In this document: piece by piece, positions 1-8,547 of the stretch
How the letters are laid out: every line of letters begins with the position of its first letter
Numbering within the stretch: position 1 is the stretch's first letter
DNA from: Anaerolineae bacterium
GTDB lineage: Bacteria > Chloroflexota > Anaerolineae > Aggregatilineales > UBA3940
Assembly: GCA_016928235.1 (NCBI GenBank)
Contig: JAFGLD010000012.1
Coordinates: 1-46,518, forward strand
Direction: 5' to 3'
DNA length: 46,518 nucleotides
Notes under the pieces: model-generated
Databases searched by the model: none
Seen by the model: only the letters and a program-made list of their open reading frames with translations
What the model was told of the DNA's origin: nothing
Made by a program: the position numbers and the translations under genes

Positions 1-256
1 AGCCACACATCCTGCTCATCTCTTATCGACAGAAACCTTCTGCCGACGCCAATTCCAGTATATGGATGGTGGTGCTCATGGTCAAGCGAGTTCGGATAAA
101 AGGATTACACGGATCAACCATGTCTATCAATGGGGACTTCTGACAATGTTTTCATACCTTTTCGACGATCTAATCTTACTCCCTACGAGGTGTTTGAAGG
201 ATTCGCTGACAAGATCATAACGTTAAGCAAGTCCCACAAGCTCTTGTCACGTTCCA
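1..256. other. Window edge, no supported gene
   Basis: This stretch lies downstream of the leftward isomerase gene. On the + strand one frame is open from the window edge to a TAA at 218-220, about 72 codons, but I recognise no family in it and it has no visible start inside the window. It could be the 3' end of a gene entering from the left or chance. No hairpin terminator, tRNA or repeat was seen. Confidence 0.3.
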
Positions 257-1969
257 CTATGCCGATTTGACAGCCCCCTCACGAAGAACCTCCAGACCTT
301 GCACTACGTTGCGACGAAAGTGAAAACGAAGCACCTGCCGTCCAGCATTTCTGAGTGCCTTCGCATCCCCTAAAGCCTGGGCTGTCTTAAGCACCCCAAA
401 TGAGATAGAGGAATTGTTTTTTCCTGCCTCGTCAGGAATGGGCAGATCTTCAGGATCTGCGGAGGTGATTTGAATAAACAGACCTCGTCCGGCATCGCCC
501 TTGTGCAATTGCCCCGTCGAATGCAGGAAGCGTGGCCCGTATCCAAGCGTGGTTGCCAGCCCGGTTTGATCTCGTAGATGGGTGCGCAGCAATGACAAGG
601 CATTATCCACCTCGACAGTGGGGTTGAGGTAGGCTTGCAAAGATATATAGACACCCTCTTGAGCTTCGCGTAGCAGTATGTTCAGAGACTCAACAGGTGT
701 TTGGAAAGTCATTGTGTCAGGCGCATAAACTTCGATGTTGCCATCGACAAGAGAGGGTTGTTCGACCGACAATGTTCCGGATTGGCTATAGTTGGATACG
801 ATTTCTCGCGCCAGTTTCTTGGCATTCTCGACATCCGGCTGATCGAAGGGGTTGATATCCAGACAGTGGCTTGCAACAGCTGCCGCCATACCCCATAGGA
901 AAAACTGTCCACCCAAATCGTAAGTTTCCTGCATATCGATGGTGATGACAGGGTGACCTGCTTCTTCCAAACTCGTCATGAGTTCATCAAAGGACTTGTC
1001 GCCATGCAAACGGAGGTAGACGAAGAGCCGATCATGACCATAGGTTTCAGGCCGTGCAGCAGTTTCTCCGACTATGGGCAGTATGCCCTTACCTTCCTTT
1101 CCCGTGCTTTCGGCTATTAGCTGTTCGATCCAATCGCCAAAACTACCGATTTCAGGCGACGTGAAGAATGTGAGCTTATCGCGTCCCATTTTAGCCATCT
1201 GACCCAGTACAGCCCCTAACCAGGCACCCAGGTTGCACTCGCTGGCTGCTCCCAGACAGCAAGTCGCAGCCATAGACGATGCCCGATCCAGGAGCTTGTT
1301 GACATCGAGCCCAAGCAGAGCCGCGGGCACTAAGCCGAAGAAAGAGAGCGCGGAATAACGCCCGCCGATATTGGGATCGTTCAAAAATGTCTCGCGGAAG
1401 TGATATCGCTCGGCTAAACTAACCAGTGAGCTGCCGGGATCGGTGATAGCGATGAAGTGCTCACCGGTCATCTCCTGTCCAACAGTTTTGCTGACTTGAT
1501 TGTAGAAGTGTTTGAATCCGGAAAGTGTTTCCACCGTGCCGCCTGATTTGGTAGAGACAATGAACAACGTGCGGGCAGGATCGAGTCTCTGGGTATAGTC
1601 AATGACTACTCCTGGCACTGTGCTATCGAGAATAGTGAGGTCGATGTGATTTTTTGCAACCCCAAAAACCTTGCGAAACACCTCAGGTGCCAGACTGGAA
1701 CCTCCCATACCGAGCAACAATGCATGTGTGTATCCGGTGGCCTGGACCGCCTCGACGAGTTGTTGGATGCGAGGAAGAGCTTCTCTCATAGTTGGCTCGA
1801 TGGTAAGCCACCCTAGCCGGTTACTAATCTCGGTTGGAGCCGGCTTCCAGACCGTATAGTCGTGGGCCCAGATACGGCTCATAATGTTATTGTGAGCCAG
1901 TTTTGCCAATGTTGTGTCTACCGCGGTTGCATAGTCTCCCAAATTGGCTTGTAAATTGATGGTTTGCAT
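257..1969 (-). CDS. pgi: Glucose-6-phosphate isomerase, TalPGI-type
   Basis: A 570-residue phosphoglucose isomerase that interconverts glucose 6-phosphate and fructose 6-phosphate in the cytoplasm. The SIS-fold sugar-phosphate signatures are clear: GMGGSS at residues 87-92, and STKSGGT at 139-145 for phosphate binding. The sequence resembles the isomerase half of bifunctional transaldolase/isomerase proteins rather than the classical E. coli enzyme. Here it stands alone: there is no transaldolase domain at its N terminus and no gene directly upstream on the same strand. The ATG start at 1967-1969 lacks a strong Shine-Dalgarno. A good promoter lies at 2041-2069. The TAG stop is at 257-259. The function call is firm; the specialisation to the fusion-type subfamily is from recall of that family. 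Confidence 0.88.
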   Translation of the reverse strand: MQTINLQANLGDYATAVDTTLAKLAHNNIMSRIWAHDYTVWKPAPTEISNRLGWLTIEPTMREALPRIQQLVEAVQATGYTHALLLGMGGSSLAPEVFRKVFGVAKNHIDLTILDSTVPGVVIDYTQRLDPARTLFIVSTKSGGTVETLSGFKHFYNQVSKTVGQEMTGEHFIAITDPGSSLVSLAERYHFRETFLNDPNIGGRYSALSFFGLVPAALLGLDVNKLLDRASSMAATCCLGAASECNLGAWLGAVLGQMAKMGRDKLTFFTSPEIGSFGDWIEQLIAESTGKEGKGILPIVGETAARPETYGHDRLFVYLRLHGDKSFDELMTSLEEAGHPVITIDMQETYDLGGQFFLWGMAAAVASHCLDINPFDQPDVENAKKLAREIVSNYSQSGTLSVEQPSLVDGNIEVYAPDTMTFQTPVESLNILLREAQEGVYISLQAYLNPTVEVDNALSLLRTHLRDQTGLATTLGYGPRFLHSTGQLHKGDAGRGLFIQITSADPEDLPIPDEAGKNNSSISFGVLKTAQALGDAKALRNAGRQVLRFHFRRNVVQGLEVLREGAVKSA

Positions 1970-2040
1970 AGTGCCCTGAATCCTTGTGTCTTTTGTAGTT
2001 GAGCAGCATGAAATAGGTGTATCTTATCATCACAGCCTTT

Positions 2041-2069
2041 GTTATACCCTTTCTAGTGATACAATCCAA
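2041..2069 (-). promoter_or_regulatory. Predicted sigma70 promoter for pgi
   Basis: Reading the minus strand, TTGGAT (plus 2064-2069) and TATAAC (plus 2041-2046) are separated by exactly 17 bases. The expected start of transcription is about 70 bases upstream of the isomerase ATG. Prediction from consensus only. Confidence 0.55.
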
Positions 2070-2157
2070 CAAATGAATGTGAGATTGTAATCGATATTTT
2101 TTACTCAACATACCACACTTGACGATCGTGATTGTTGATGTTTCTCCCTGTGCCTAT

Positions 2158-2186
2158 TTGACTGAACAGAACGTCAGAGCTATCTT
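2158..2186 (+). promoter_or_regulatory. Predicted sigma70 promoter for nurA operon
   Basis: TTGACT at 2158-2163 and TATCTT at 2181-2186 are separated by 17 bases. They lie about 50 bases upstream of the nurA ATG and are divergent from the pgi promoter in the same 269-bp intergenic region. The rest of that region (1970-2238) shows no gene. Confidence 0.5.
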
Positions 2187-2238
2187 TGAGGATAGGATTG
2201 TCTGACACTGATTTGGGTTTTGAACAGAAAGCATTACT

Positions 2239-3468
2239 ATGACCCTTGAGCTACACAAACTAACCGGCCAGGTCGAGCAGATGGGCCAGGCGCTTGCCAA
2301 TCAAAAAGAGGACATTGAAGGTAAGATGGCTATTGCCTTACAGATCCTGGAAGCTTATGCCGACGAGGCCTACCTTCCCTACATTCTAGAACGGGTGCAA
2401 GATGCGGTTGATAAGGACGCCGGATATCGAGGTGCACGACCATTGGATGAGCCTGTCATGGGGACATTCCCCGCCGGGGAGCTTCCTCCCAGCGCAACAA
2501 TAGTCGCCGTAGACGGCTCTCAAATTTTACCTGACACACATGGCGCAGCGGTTTACTATCTGCTGAATATTGGTACGATCATCGTCCATCATGGCAGTGG
2601 AGAGCCTCCTCAAATCATCAGCCAGCCTTATTTGTTTTACGAGACTGAATATGTGTATACCGGCGATAGAGGGTTGATTACTGCGGCTACCATCTCGGCA
2701 AGACGTACCGTTGCCGAGATGCAGGCACTGACCGAGCATGGGTGGCGGCAGCGTGGAGAAGCGCGTCCCTTGCTAACACTCATCGATGGGCCATTGTTAT
2801 TATTTCCCATGAGTGCCGAGATCCCTGATCGTGTTCAACTGCAGGGAATCTATTTCAGTGCCATGACACGTTTGCTGGAGGTTCAGGCCGGACTGGCCGG
2901 CTATGTTGATCGGCCAAGCAGTCGCTTTGTTGTTAGCATGTTGCACCTGCTGGATATCCCAGTGGAGGATGTATCGCGTGGCAGCCTATCGACCAATGGA
3001 CGCCTGGAGGGATTAGAAGATATCAGAGTCTACGACAAACTGCTTCAGCCATCGGAGCGGACGGCTCTTTTTATTCAGATGTCACCGCAGAACAAAGAGT
3101 TTCGGAAAAACGGAGGCCAGACTCATGAGATTGTTTTCTTTTACATGAACGTTGGTGCCTCTGGAGAACCACCTCATCTAGCCCGTGTCGAAATTCCTAT
3201 GTGGGTCGCTCAGGACAAAGCAATGATAGCGACACTGCAAGCCTTGATCTACCATCAATGCCAACAGCTTATGACGCGCTACCCATACATCTTGACGCGA
3301 GCAGATGAGCTGGCTGTTGTAAAAGGTGAGGAAACACGTCAGTTGAACGTAATGATTCAGGTTGCCATGACTCGATATGGGCTGGCTACGGAACAAAGCG
3401 CCAAACAATCCGGCAAGAATGCGGCGCGCAGCCCCAAGACAAGGTTTAAGGTGGGAGGAAACATATGA
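2239..3468 (+). CDS. nurA: NurA-domain 5'-3' nuclease
   Basis: A 409-residue protein with a NurA nuclease domain. The motif IVAVDGSQ around residues 88-95 contains Asp92, the expected first metal ligand of this RNase H-like fold. The first ~60 residues are helical. NurA family enzymes are Mn-dependent nucleases that work with the HerA translocase on DNA double-strand-break ends in archaea and some bacteria. The gene overlaps the next one by four bases (ATGA at 3465-3468), and herA lies one gene further on, which strongly supports the assignment. A basic, low-complexity C-terminal tail (about residues 380-409) is unlikely to be part of the catalytic fold. Its exact role in this bacterium is inferred from family and context. 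Confidence 0.85.
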   Translation: MTLELHKLTGQVEQMGQALANQKEDIEGKMAIALQILEAYADEAYLPYILERVQDAVDKDAGYRGARPLDEPVMGTFPAGELPPSATIVAVDGSQILPDTHGAAVYYLLNIGTIIVHHGSGEPPQIISQPYLFYETEYVYTGDRGLITAATISARRTVAEMQALTEHGWRQRGEARPLLTLIDGPLLLFPMSAEIPDRVQLQGIYFSAMTRLLEVQAGLAGYVDRPSSRFVVSMLHLLDIPVEDVSRGSLSTNGRLEGLEDIRVYDKLLQPSERTALFIQMSPQNKEFRKNGGQTHEIVFFYMNVGASGEPPHLARVEIPMWVAQDKAMIATLQALIYHQCQQLMTRYPYILTRADELAVVKGEETRQLNVMIQVAMTRYGLATEQSAKQSGKNAARSPKTRFKVGGNI

Positions 3469-4073
3469 CTGCAGCCTGGGAAGATCCTATAGGGTATGTC
3501 CTGCGAGCCAGTACCACCGGTTTTTCGGTGGGCACACGGGTTAGCCAGATGGGAAAGCCGGCTTTTGGCTCAATTGTCAAGGCTCAACCACGTACCGACG
3601 AACGCGAATGGGTCTACGGTCTTCTTTTCGATATGCACATCGACGATGATCCGATGGTGCGCCAGCTTGTTCTCGCAGATGCGGTCAGTGAAGAAACCAT
3701 CCGGGATCAGCATCACCATCGCATTGTCCCGGTCGAAATGGATATTTTGGCGATTGGGTTTCGAAGTTACGACGGGCCGATCCGCCACGCCTTGCCTCCA
3801 CATCCCCCGCTCAGTCTTGACCCTGTTTTCCTATGTAACCCGGAGGAAACCAAGGAGATCGCCGCGCACTTCGATTATTTCCGTATCGTGTTAGCAACCG
3901 CTCAAGTGCCCAGCGAGCAACTTCTGGCAGCTCACCTCATTGCTACTGCAGGAGTCCTGCCGGAAGATGAGCAGTACGATTTCCTGGTCCGGGCCGGGCG
4001 CGAAGCCGCTCGCTTATTGAATAATGACATGGCCCGATTGGATAGCTTGTTGCGTCTGATCTACCCGGTTTGA
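3465..4073 (+). CDS. HAS-barrel-like small protein between nurA and herA
   Basis: A 202-residue soluble protein translationally coupled to nurA (ATGA overlap, GGGAGG at 3453-3458). Residues ~5-60 look like a HAS-barrel (HerA/ATP-synthase barrel): an IGYVLRASTTGF start, a glycine-rich turn and a YGLLFDM strand. This is similar in style to the N-terminal barrel of the HerA encoded next door. Residues ~75-130 hold a charged, proline-rich middle (HALPPHPPLSLDP). The C-terminal ~70 residues are helical (EQLLAAHLIATAGVLPEDEQYDFLVRAGREAARLL). There is no signal peptide or membrane segment. I do not know a named function. Its fixed position between the nuclease and the translocase suggests an adaptor or accessory subunit of the NurA-HerA machine. 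The barrel call is from pattern, not alignment. Confidence 0.6.
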   Translation: MTAAWEDPIGYVLRASTTGFSVGTRVSQMGKPAFGSIVKAQPRTDEREWVYGLLFDMHIDDDPMVRQLVLADAVSEETIRDQHHHRIVPVEMDILAIGFRSYDGPIRHALPPHPPLSLDPVFLCNPEETKEIAAHFDYFRIVLATAQVPSEQLLAAHLIATAGVLPEDEQYDFLVRAGREAARLLNNDMARLDSLLRLIYPV

Positions 4074-4092
4074 TGAAGGAATACAACATATA

Positions 4093-5760
4093 ATGGCTAA
4101 GAAATCAGTGAGTGAACTGGATCAATATTTTGGAGCCCGTACACCCCGTCTGGGGGTGCTTATTGGTGGCTCTTTAAGCAAAGGGCTCGACATCCGGTTA
4201 GACCCTGGCGTCAATCTCGAAGATCTGGCAGTGGGACGTTACGTGGTTATACATGGCCATCACCGCCGATTTTTTTGCATCATTACCGATATTGGTTTGA
4301 ACAGCACCACTGTCCAGATCACCGGTACACCGCCCGATATGTCTAACCCTTTTCTGGCCGATATTTATAGCGGTTCGATCGCTTACGGTACTATGCACAT
4401 CGCGCCAATGTTAGCTATTAGCGAAGATGGCAAACTTGAGCCTGTAAGAACGATCCCTCCCCACTTTCAGGAAACCTGGACGGCTACGGAGCAAGACATC
4501 AATGATGTGTTTGGAAAGGAAGATGAGACGCATTTCAACATTGGCGCGCCGCTTGAGCTGCTTGACACCCAGATCAACGTCGATCTCAAACGTCTCACAG
4601 AGCGATCTGTGGGTGTGTTTGGCAAGAGCGGCACCGGCAAGAGTTATCTGACACGCATTCTGTTGGCTGGGGTTATTGCACGCCGCGCTGCTGTCAATTT
4701 GATCTTCGATATGCATAATGACTACGGATGGGAAGTATTCAACGAGTTTGGCACGCGTGATAAGGGTTTGAAACAGCTTTTCCCAGATCGTGTCGTCATT
4801 TTCACGCTGGATGACGAATCCTCACGGCGTCGTGGGGTTCGCCCTGATTTTGTCGTAACGATGGCCTACAACGAGATCGAGCCGGAGGATCTGGAAGCCC
4901 TGAGACTGACGATGGATCTCTCGGATACCATGCTCGATGCCGCCCGCCTGCTGCGCCGCATGTGGGGACGCGACTGGATACAATCTCTCCTGACTGCCGA
5001 AGCAGACATCATCGAGGATCTGATCAACACCACAACCATCAATGGCCCGGCTTTGTCTGCCCTGATCCGCCGTCTGCAGCGTTTCCAGCGGTTTGGGTTC
5101 CTTGTTCCTCAGTCCGCGGGTGACTCGGTGCAGGCTATCATCAGTCATTTGGATCAGGGGCGCAGTGTTGTATTGGAGTTCGGAAGATATGGCAACGCTT
5201 TGGAAGCCTATATCCTGGTTGCCAACTACCTGACCCGTCGTATTCGCGAACGGTACGTTCACCGCGTTGAGGAATCCTTTGGCGATGAAAGCAAGCAGCC
5301 GCCACAACTGATGATCACGATCGAAGAGGCGCACAAATTCCTCGATCCGATGATCGCCCGCCAGACTATCTTCGGTACGATTGCCCGGGAGTTGCGCAAA
5401 TTCAAAGTCACACTGTTAGTCGTCGACCAACGACCGAGCGCCATTGACGAAGAAGTGATGTCTCAGATCGGTACACGTGTGACAGCGCTGCTCGATAATG
5501 AACGTGACATTATGGCCGTGTTTATGGGAGTGAGTGGGGCGCCAGGACTGCGTGAAGTGCTGGCGCGTCTGGATACACGTCAGCAGGCAATTGTTTTAGG
5601 ACACGCTGTGCCGATGCCGGTAGTCATTCAGTCACGCTCCTATGATGAAGCTTTTTATGCAGCAATGGGTAAACCGATTTCGGGCAAGAAAGTACGTTCA
5701 GTTTCCCAGAAAGGCGGTCAGGCACTCTATGGCGATAAGGAGTTTGAGGGTTTCGATTAA
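4093..5760 (+). CDS. herA: HerA-family hexameric DNA translocase ATPase
   Basis: A 555-residue HerA/FtsK-superfamily ATPase. Residues ~18-105 form an N-terminal HAS-barrel. Walker A is GKSGTGKS at 177-184. Walker B is the hydrophobic run ending MITIEEAHKF near residue 410. A conserved VVDQRPSAIDEEVMSQIGTR region around 440-460 fits the sensor/arginine-finger part of HerA. HerA forms a hexamer that pumps DNA and stimulates the partner NurA nuclease during end resection. The start at 4093 follows the previous stop by 19 bases, with GAAGGA at 4075-4080. The first two genes of the operon, nurA and the small barrel protein, are its probable partners. Confidence 0.88.
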   Translation: MAKKSVSELDQYFGARTPRLGVLIGGSLSKGLDIRLDPGVNLEDLAVGRYVVIHGHHRRFFCIITDIGLNSTTVQITGTPPDMSNPFLADIYSGSIAYGTMHIAPMLAISEDGKLEPVRTIPPHFQETWTATEQDINDVFGKEDETHFNIGAPLELLDTQINVDLKRLTERSVGVFGKSGTGKSYLTRILLAGVIARRAAVNLIFDMHNDYGWEVFNEFGTRDKGLKQLFPDRVVIFTLDDESSRRRGVRPDFVVTMAYNEIEPEDLEALRLTMDLSDTMLDAARLLRRMWGRDWIQSLLTAEADIIEDLINTTTINGPALSALIRRLQRFQRFGFLVPQSAGDSVQAIISHLDQGRSVVLEFGRYGNALEAYILVANYLTRRIRERYVHRVEESFGDESKQPPQLMITIEEAHKFLDPMIARQTIFGTIARELRKFKVTLLVVDQRPSAIDEEVMSQIGTRVTALLDNERDIMAVFMGVSGAPGLREVLARLDTRQQAIVLGHAVPMPVVIQSRSYDEAFYAAMGKPISGKKVRSVSQKGGQALYGDKEFEGFD

Positions 5761-5831
5761 TCTTCTGAATCTTGTTTCCAAAGGGTCAGCACCTTATCGC
5801 TCTGGAAGCTTCTTCGCGTTACAATAGAATC

Positions 5832-7004
5832 ATGGCTAGGGCAGTTTTGATTTGCTCGATCATGATGGTTTTGTCTCTGACTCCGTCTCTTGCGCAGTCG
5901 CATGAGATGGAGTTGCAGGATCCGGCTGCCATTTTCCAAATCCTGTCCGGGATCAACACAGCCCGAATAGCCAATGACTTAACACCCTATGCGCTTAACC
6001 CACTCTTAACACAAGCAGCACAAATTCACAGTGAGTACCAGCGCGATATAGGTCAGGTTACTCACGATGGACCCGATGGCACCCGCGCGATCAACCGTGT
6101 GCTGGCGGTTGGATATCCTGCTGCCCGCGCTAACGAAAACATTTATGCCGGGATGGTTGGGCCGCGACAGGCTCTCAACTGGTGGCTGGGATCAACGGCT
6201 GGTCACTCGCAAAACATCCTGCATCAATCCATGCGCGAGATAGGCGTTGGGGCTGCATCTTCATCTGATGGCGTGACCTATTTTACAGTTGTCTTTTCTG
6301 CCCAGCCTAATGTTTTACCCATCTTCGTCAACAATGATGCCTATTCGACCAACACTGCTGCCGTGACGCTATCCTTGACAAATGAAGATGTCTTTGGCGG
6401 TTCGGCAGGCGAGATCGGACACGCCACACAGGTTTTGATCAGCAATACACCCGATTTTACCAATGCTGCATCTCACCCCTGGTCACAATTTATCAGCTGG
6501 ACATTGGATACCAGTTCAGGTGTTGGGCTCAAGACAGTATACGTTCGATTTATCGACGTGGTAGGGAATACAGCCGATTCCCAGGATAGTATCGTGTTGG
6601 ATACGGGAGACGGAGACGTGGTTGCTCCGACAGCAATGCCCACACTTCCACTGCAAACTACTGCGGTGCCTCAGCAAGCTGTTACACCCATATCGCAACC
6701 AACAAATGCGCCAACGCCGACGCCAACCATTGCATTTGTCGATCCGCTCACAGTTGAGATGACACAGGTAACAGCGACTCCCACTATGCGAGGCAGTCTG
6801 ATGAGGATTACATCCACTATGATCTCAGTTGTCCCAACCATTCAGCCGGCCTCGGGAGCACCTGCTGGAACGCTTCGCACGATTTTGTCGGGAACTTTGG
6901 GTCTGGGCCTGGTATGTATAGTTATAGGAAGTTTCAATTTGCTCAGACTTCGACATTCTGAACCGGAGCCTCAAGAGGGAAAAAGTGATGCAACAGAAGA
7001 TTAA
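5832..7004 (+). CDS. Secreted CAP/SCP-domain protein with C-terminal membrane anchor
   Basis: I place the start at ATG 5832, giving 390 residues, because it begins a good signal peptide (MARAVLICSIMMVLSLTPSLAQ). An upstream in-frame ATG at 5772 would put ~20 non-signal residues in front. A CAP (SCP/PR-1-like) domain follows to about residue 155: the N-terminal LSGINTARIAND helix, then HSEYQRDIGQVTH, ENIYAGM, NWWLGSTAGHSQNIL, and a closing YFTVVFSA strand. Next come a beta-rich region, a Pro/Thr-rich linker (about 255-310) and a transmembrane helix near the C terminus (LGLGLVCIVIGSFNLL) with a short charged tail. It is probably displayed on the cell surface. The molecular role of bacterial CAP proteins is mostly unknown. 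Its 3' end overlaps the next gene by 17 bases. Confidence 0.78.
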   Translation: MARAVLICSIMMVLSLTPSLAQSHEMELQDPAAIFQILSGINTARIANDLTPYALNPLLTQAAQIHSEYQRDIGQVTHDGPDGTRAINRVLAVGYPAARANENIYAGMVGPRQALNWWLGSTAGHSQNILHQSMREIGVGAASSSDGVTYFTVVFSAQPNVLPIFVNNDAYSTNTAAVTLSLTNEDVFGGSAGEIGHATQVLISNTPDFTNAASHPWSQFISWTLDTSSGVGLKTVYVRFIDVVGNTADSQDSIVLDTGDGDVVAPTAMPTLPLQTTAVPQQAVTPISQPTNAPTPTPTIAFVDPLTVEMTQVTATPTMRGSLMRITSTMISVVPTIQPASGAPAGTLRTILSGTLGLGLVCIVIGSFNLLRLRHSEPEPQEGKSDATED

Positions 7005-8004
7005 CGTGCTGGTGACACTGTCATTTGAACAGCCGTTATTGGATAAGCTTTCGCGAGTGTCGCCCAACCTGGAGATTGTGCAGCATGAGGCCCGCTCAGT
7101 AGATGATATAGCTGAGATAATGGAGGAAGTGGAGATACTCTATACTTTGGAAGCAATTCCCCTGGCGGAGAACGCACCGAATTTACGTTGGGTTCAACTA
7201 CACAGCGCGGGAGCCGACTCGATTCTCCAGCATCCACTCTATGCTCAAAGCGATGTATTGTTTACAACAGCCAATGGTATACATGCTATCCCAATGGCTG
7301 AATATGTTATAGCCCAGATACTGGCTTTTTCCCACCATCTTCCCGAGATGTTTGAGGACAAGGCGAATGCGGCGTGGCCCAAAGGACGATGGAAACGCTA
7401 TGTACCCTCGGAGATTCATGGTTCTACACTGGGCATCATTGGTTACGGCAGTATTGGGCGACATGTCGCGCGTCTGGCTCAAGGATTGGGTATGAAGGTG
7501 TTAGCCGTCAAGCGCGATGTGCGCATATTGGCAGACGAACGGTACGCCAAACCAGGAATTGGTGACCCGGAAGGGGAATTACCCGATCGAATTTACCCGC
7601 CACAGGCACTTCATTCTTTTCTGAAAGAGTGTGACTACGTTGTCTTGACGGTTCCCCTAACCTCGCATACACAACATCTTATAGACGCCGCAGCACTGTC
7701 TGCCATGAAACCAAATGCCGTGTTGATCAATATTGCGCGTGGTGGTGTCGTGGATGAGCAAGCTCTTCAGGATGCGCTAATTCAGGAAACGATCGGCGGC
7801 GCAGCTCTAGACGTTTTCTCTGAAGAGCCTTTGCCTGGCAGTAGCCCATTATGGCAGTTGCCCAATGTCATCATCAGCCCTCATATCAGCGGTTTTACCC
7901 CTCACTACGATGAGAGAGCATCTGATATCTTCGCGGAGAACTTACGCCGGTATATTGCTGGTGAACCACTGCTTAATGTTGTAGATCGAGATCGTGACTA
8001 TTAG
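6988..8004 (+). CDS. D-2-hydroxyacid dehydrogenase, NAD-dependent
   Basis: A 338-residue cytoplasmic oxidoreductase of the D-isomer-specific 2-hydroxyacid dehydrogenase family. The Rossmann nucleotide motif is GYGSIG at 152-157. The catalytic triad is visible as Arg251 in NIARGG, Glu280 in DVFSEEP and His299 in SPHISG. These enzymes reduce or oxidise 2-keto/2-hydroxy acids such as glyoxylate, hydroxypyruvate or phosphoglycerate; the substrate cannot be told here. An in-frame GTG lies one codon earlier at 6985, but the AAGAGGG at 6973-6979 is better spaced for the ATG at 6988. The gene overlaps the end of the CAP gene by 17 bases, so the two are probably cotranscribed, though no functional link is obvious. 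Confidence 0.85.
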   Translation: MQQKINVLVTLSFEQPLLDKLSRVSPNLEIVQHEARSVDDIAEIMEEVEILYTLEAIPLAENAPNLRWVQLHSAGADSILQHPLYAQSDVLFTTANGIHAIPMAEYVIAQILAFSHHLPEMFEDKANAAWPKGRWKRYVPSEIHGSTLGIIGYGSIGRHVARLAQGLGMKVLAVKRDVRILADERYAKPGIGDPEGELPDRIYPPQALHSFLKECDYVVLTVPLTSHTQHLIDAAALSAMKPNAVLINIARGGVVDEQALQDALIQETIGGAALDVFSEEPLPGSSPLWQLPNVIISPHISGFTPHYDERASDIFAENLRRYIAGEPLLNVVDRDRDY

Positions 8005-8086
8005 GACAGAAAACACCTGACTATGTGCTTTCATAAGAATCGTATTAGAAATCCCAAAAACAGTCTGAATTTTCCCCATATCACTA

Positions 8087-8115
8087 TTGACATTGCCCCG
8101 TTCGGTGCGTATACT
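8087..8115 (+). promoter_or_regulatory. groESL promoter
   Basis: TTGACA at 8087-8092 and TATACT at 8110-8115 are separated by 17 bases, a near-consensus housekeeping sigma promoter. The predicted transcription start falls at about 8122, immediately before the CIRCE operator, so HrcA bound there would block initiation or early elongation. Confidence 0.85.
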
Positions 8116-8125
8116 ACACACGGAA

Positions 8126-8152
8126 TTAGCACTCGCGATGCGCGAGTGCTAA
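8126..8152 (+). promoter_or_regulatory. CIRCE operator (HrcA-binding site)
   Basis: TTAGCACTC at 8126-8134 and GAGTGCTAA at 8144-8152 form a perfect 9-bp inverted repeat around a 9-base spacer. This matches the CIRCE consensus exactly. It implies that the heat-shock repressor HrcA controls groES-groEL, although no hrcA gene is in the window. Confidence 0.96.
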
Positions 8153-8201
8153 TTTAACCAATTTCGTTTTTCAACAAGCATATTTCAGGAGGTAATGACT
8201 T

Positions 8202-8498
8202 ATGACGCTTAAGTTGCGACCATTAGGTGATCGTGTTGTCGTTGAGCCATTGGAGCAAGACGAGCGCACAGAGAGCGGTCTCTATATTCCGGAAACAGCC
8301 AAGGAAAAGCCTCAGAAGGGCTCTATCCTGGCAATAGGTGCTGGCCGCAGGGATGACGACGGCAAGCGCGTTCCTATGGACGTCGAAGTTGGCCAGAACA
8401 TTCTCTTTGCCAAGTATGGTGGCACTGAGGTCAAGATTGATGGCAAGAAACTACTGATCCTCAAGGAAAGCGACATTCTTGCCATTCTTGAATCGTAA
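8202..8498 (+). CDS. groES: Co-chaperonin GroES
   Basis: A 98-residue co-chaperonin (Cpn10), full length for the family. It opens with [33 protein letters not shown], which includes the mobile loop, and ends with the typical [19 protein letters not shown] strand pair. It forms the heptameric lid on the GroEL folding chamber in the cytoplasm. AGGAGGT at 8187-8193 fixes the ATG at 8202. It is first in a two-gene operon, with groEL starting 49 bases after its stop. Heat-shock regulation through the CIRCE element upstream is predicted with high confidence. Confidence 0.97.
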   Translation: MTLKLRPLGDRVVVEPLEQDERTESGLYIPETAKEKPQKGSILAIGAGRRDDDGKRVPMDVEVGQNILFAKYGGTEVKIDGKKLLILKESDILAILES

Positions 8499-8547
8499 CA
8501 TCTTTTCTCGATACTGTTACTAAGAATTTTAGGGAGGTTAATAACCT

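Noticed and set aside
2..220. Open plus-strand frame at the window edge
   Set aside because: It has no recognisable family or start and the codon pattern is not convincing; kept only as an unassigned edge region.
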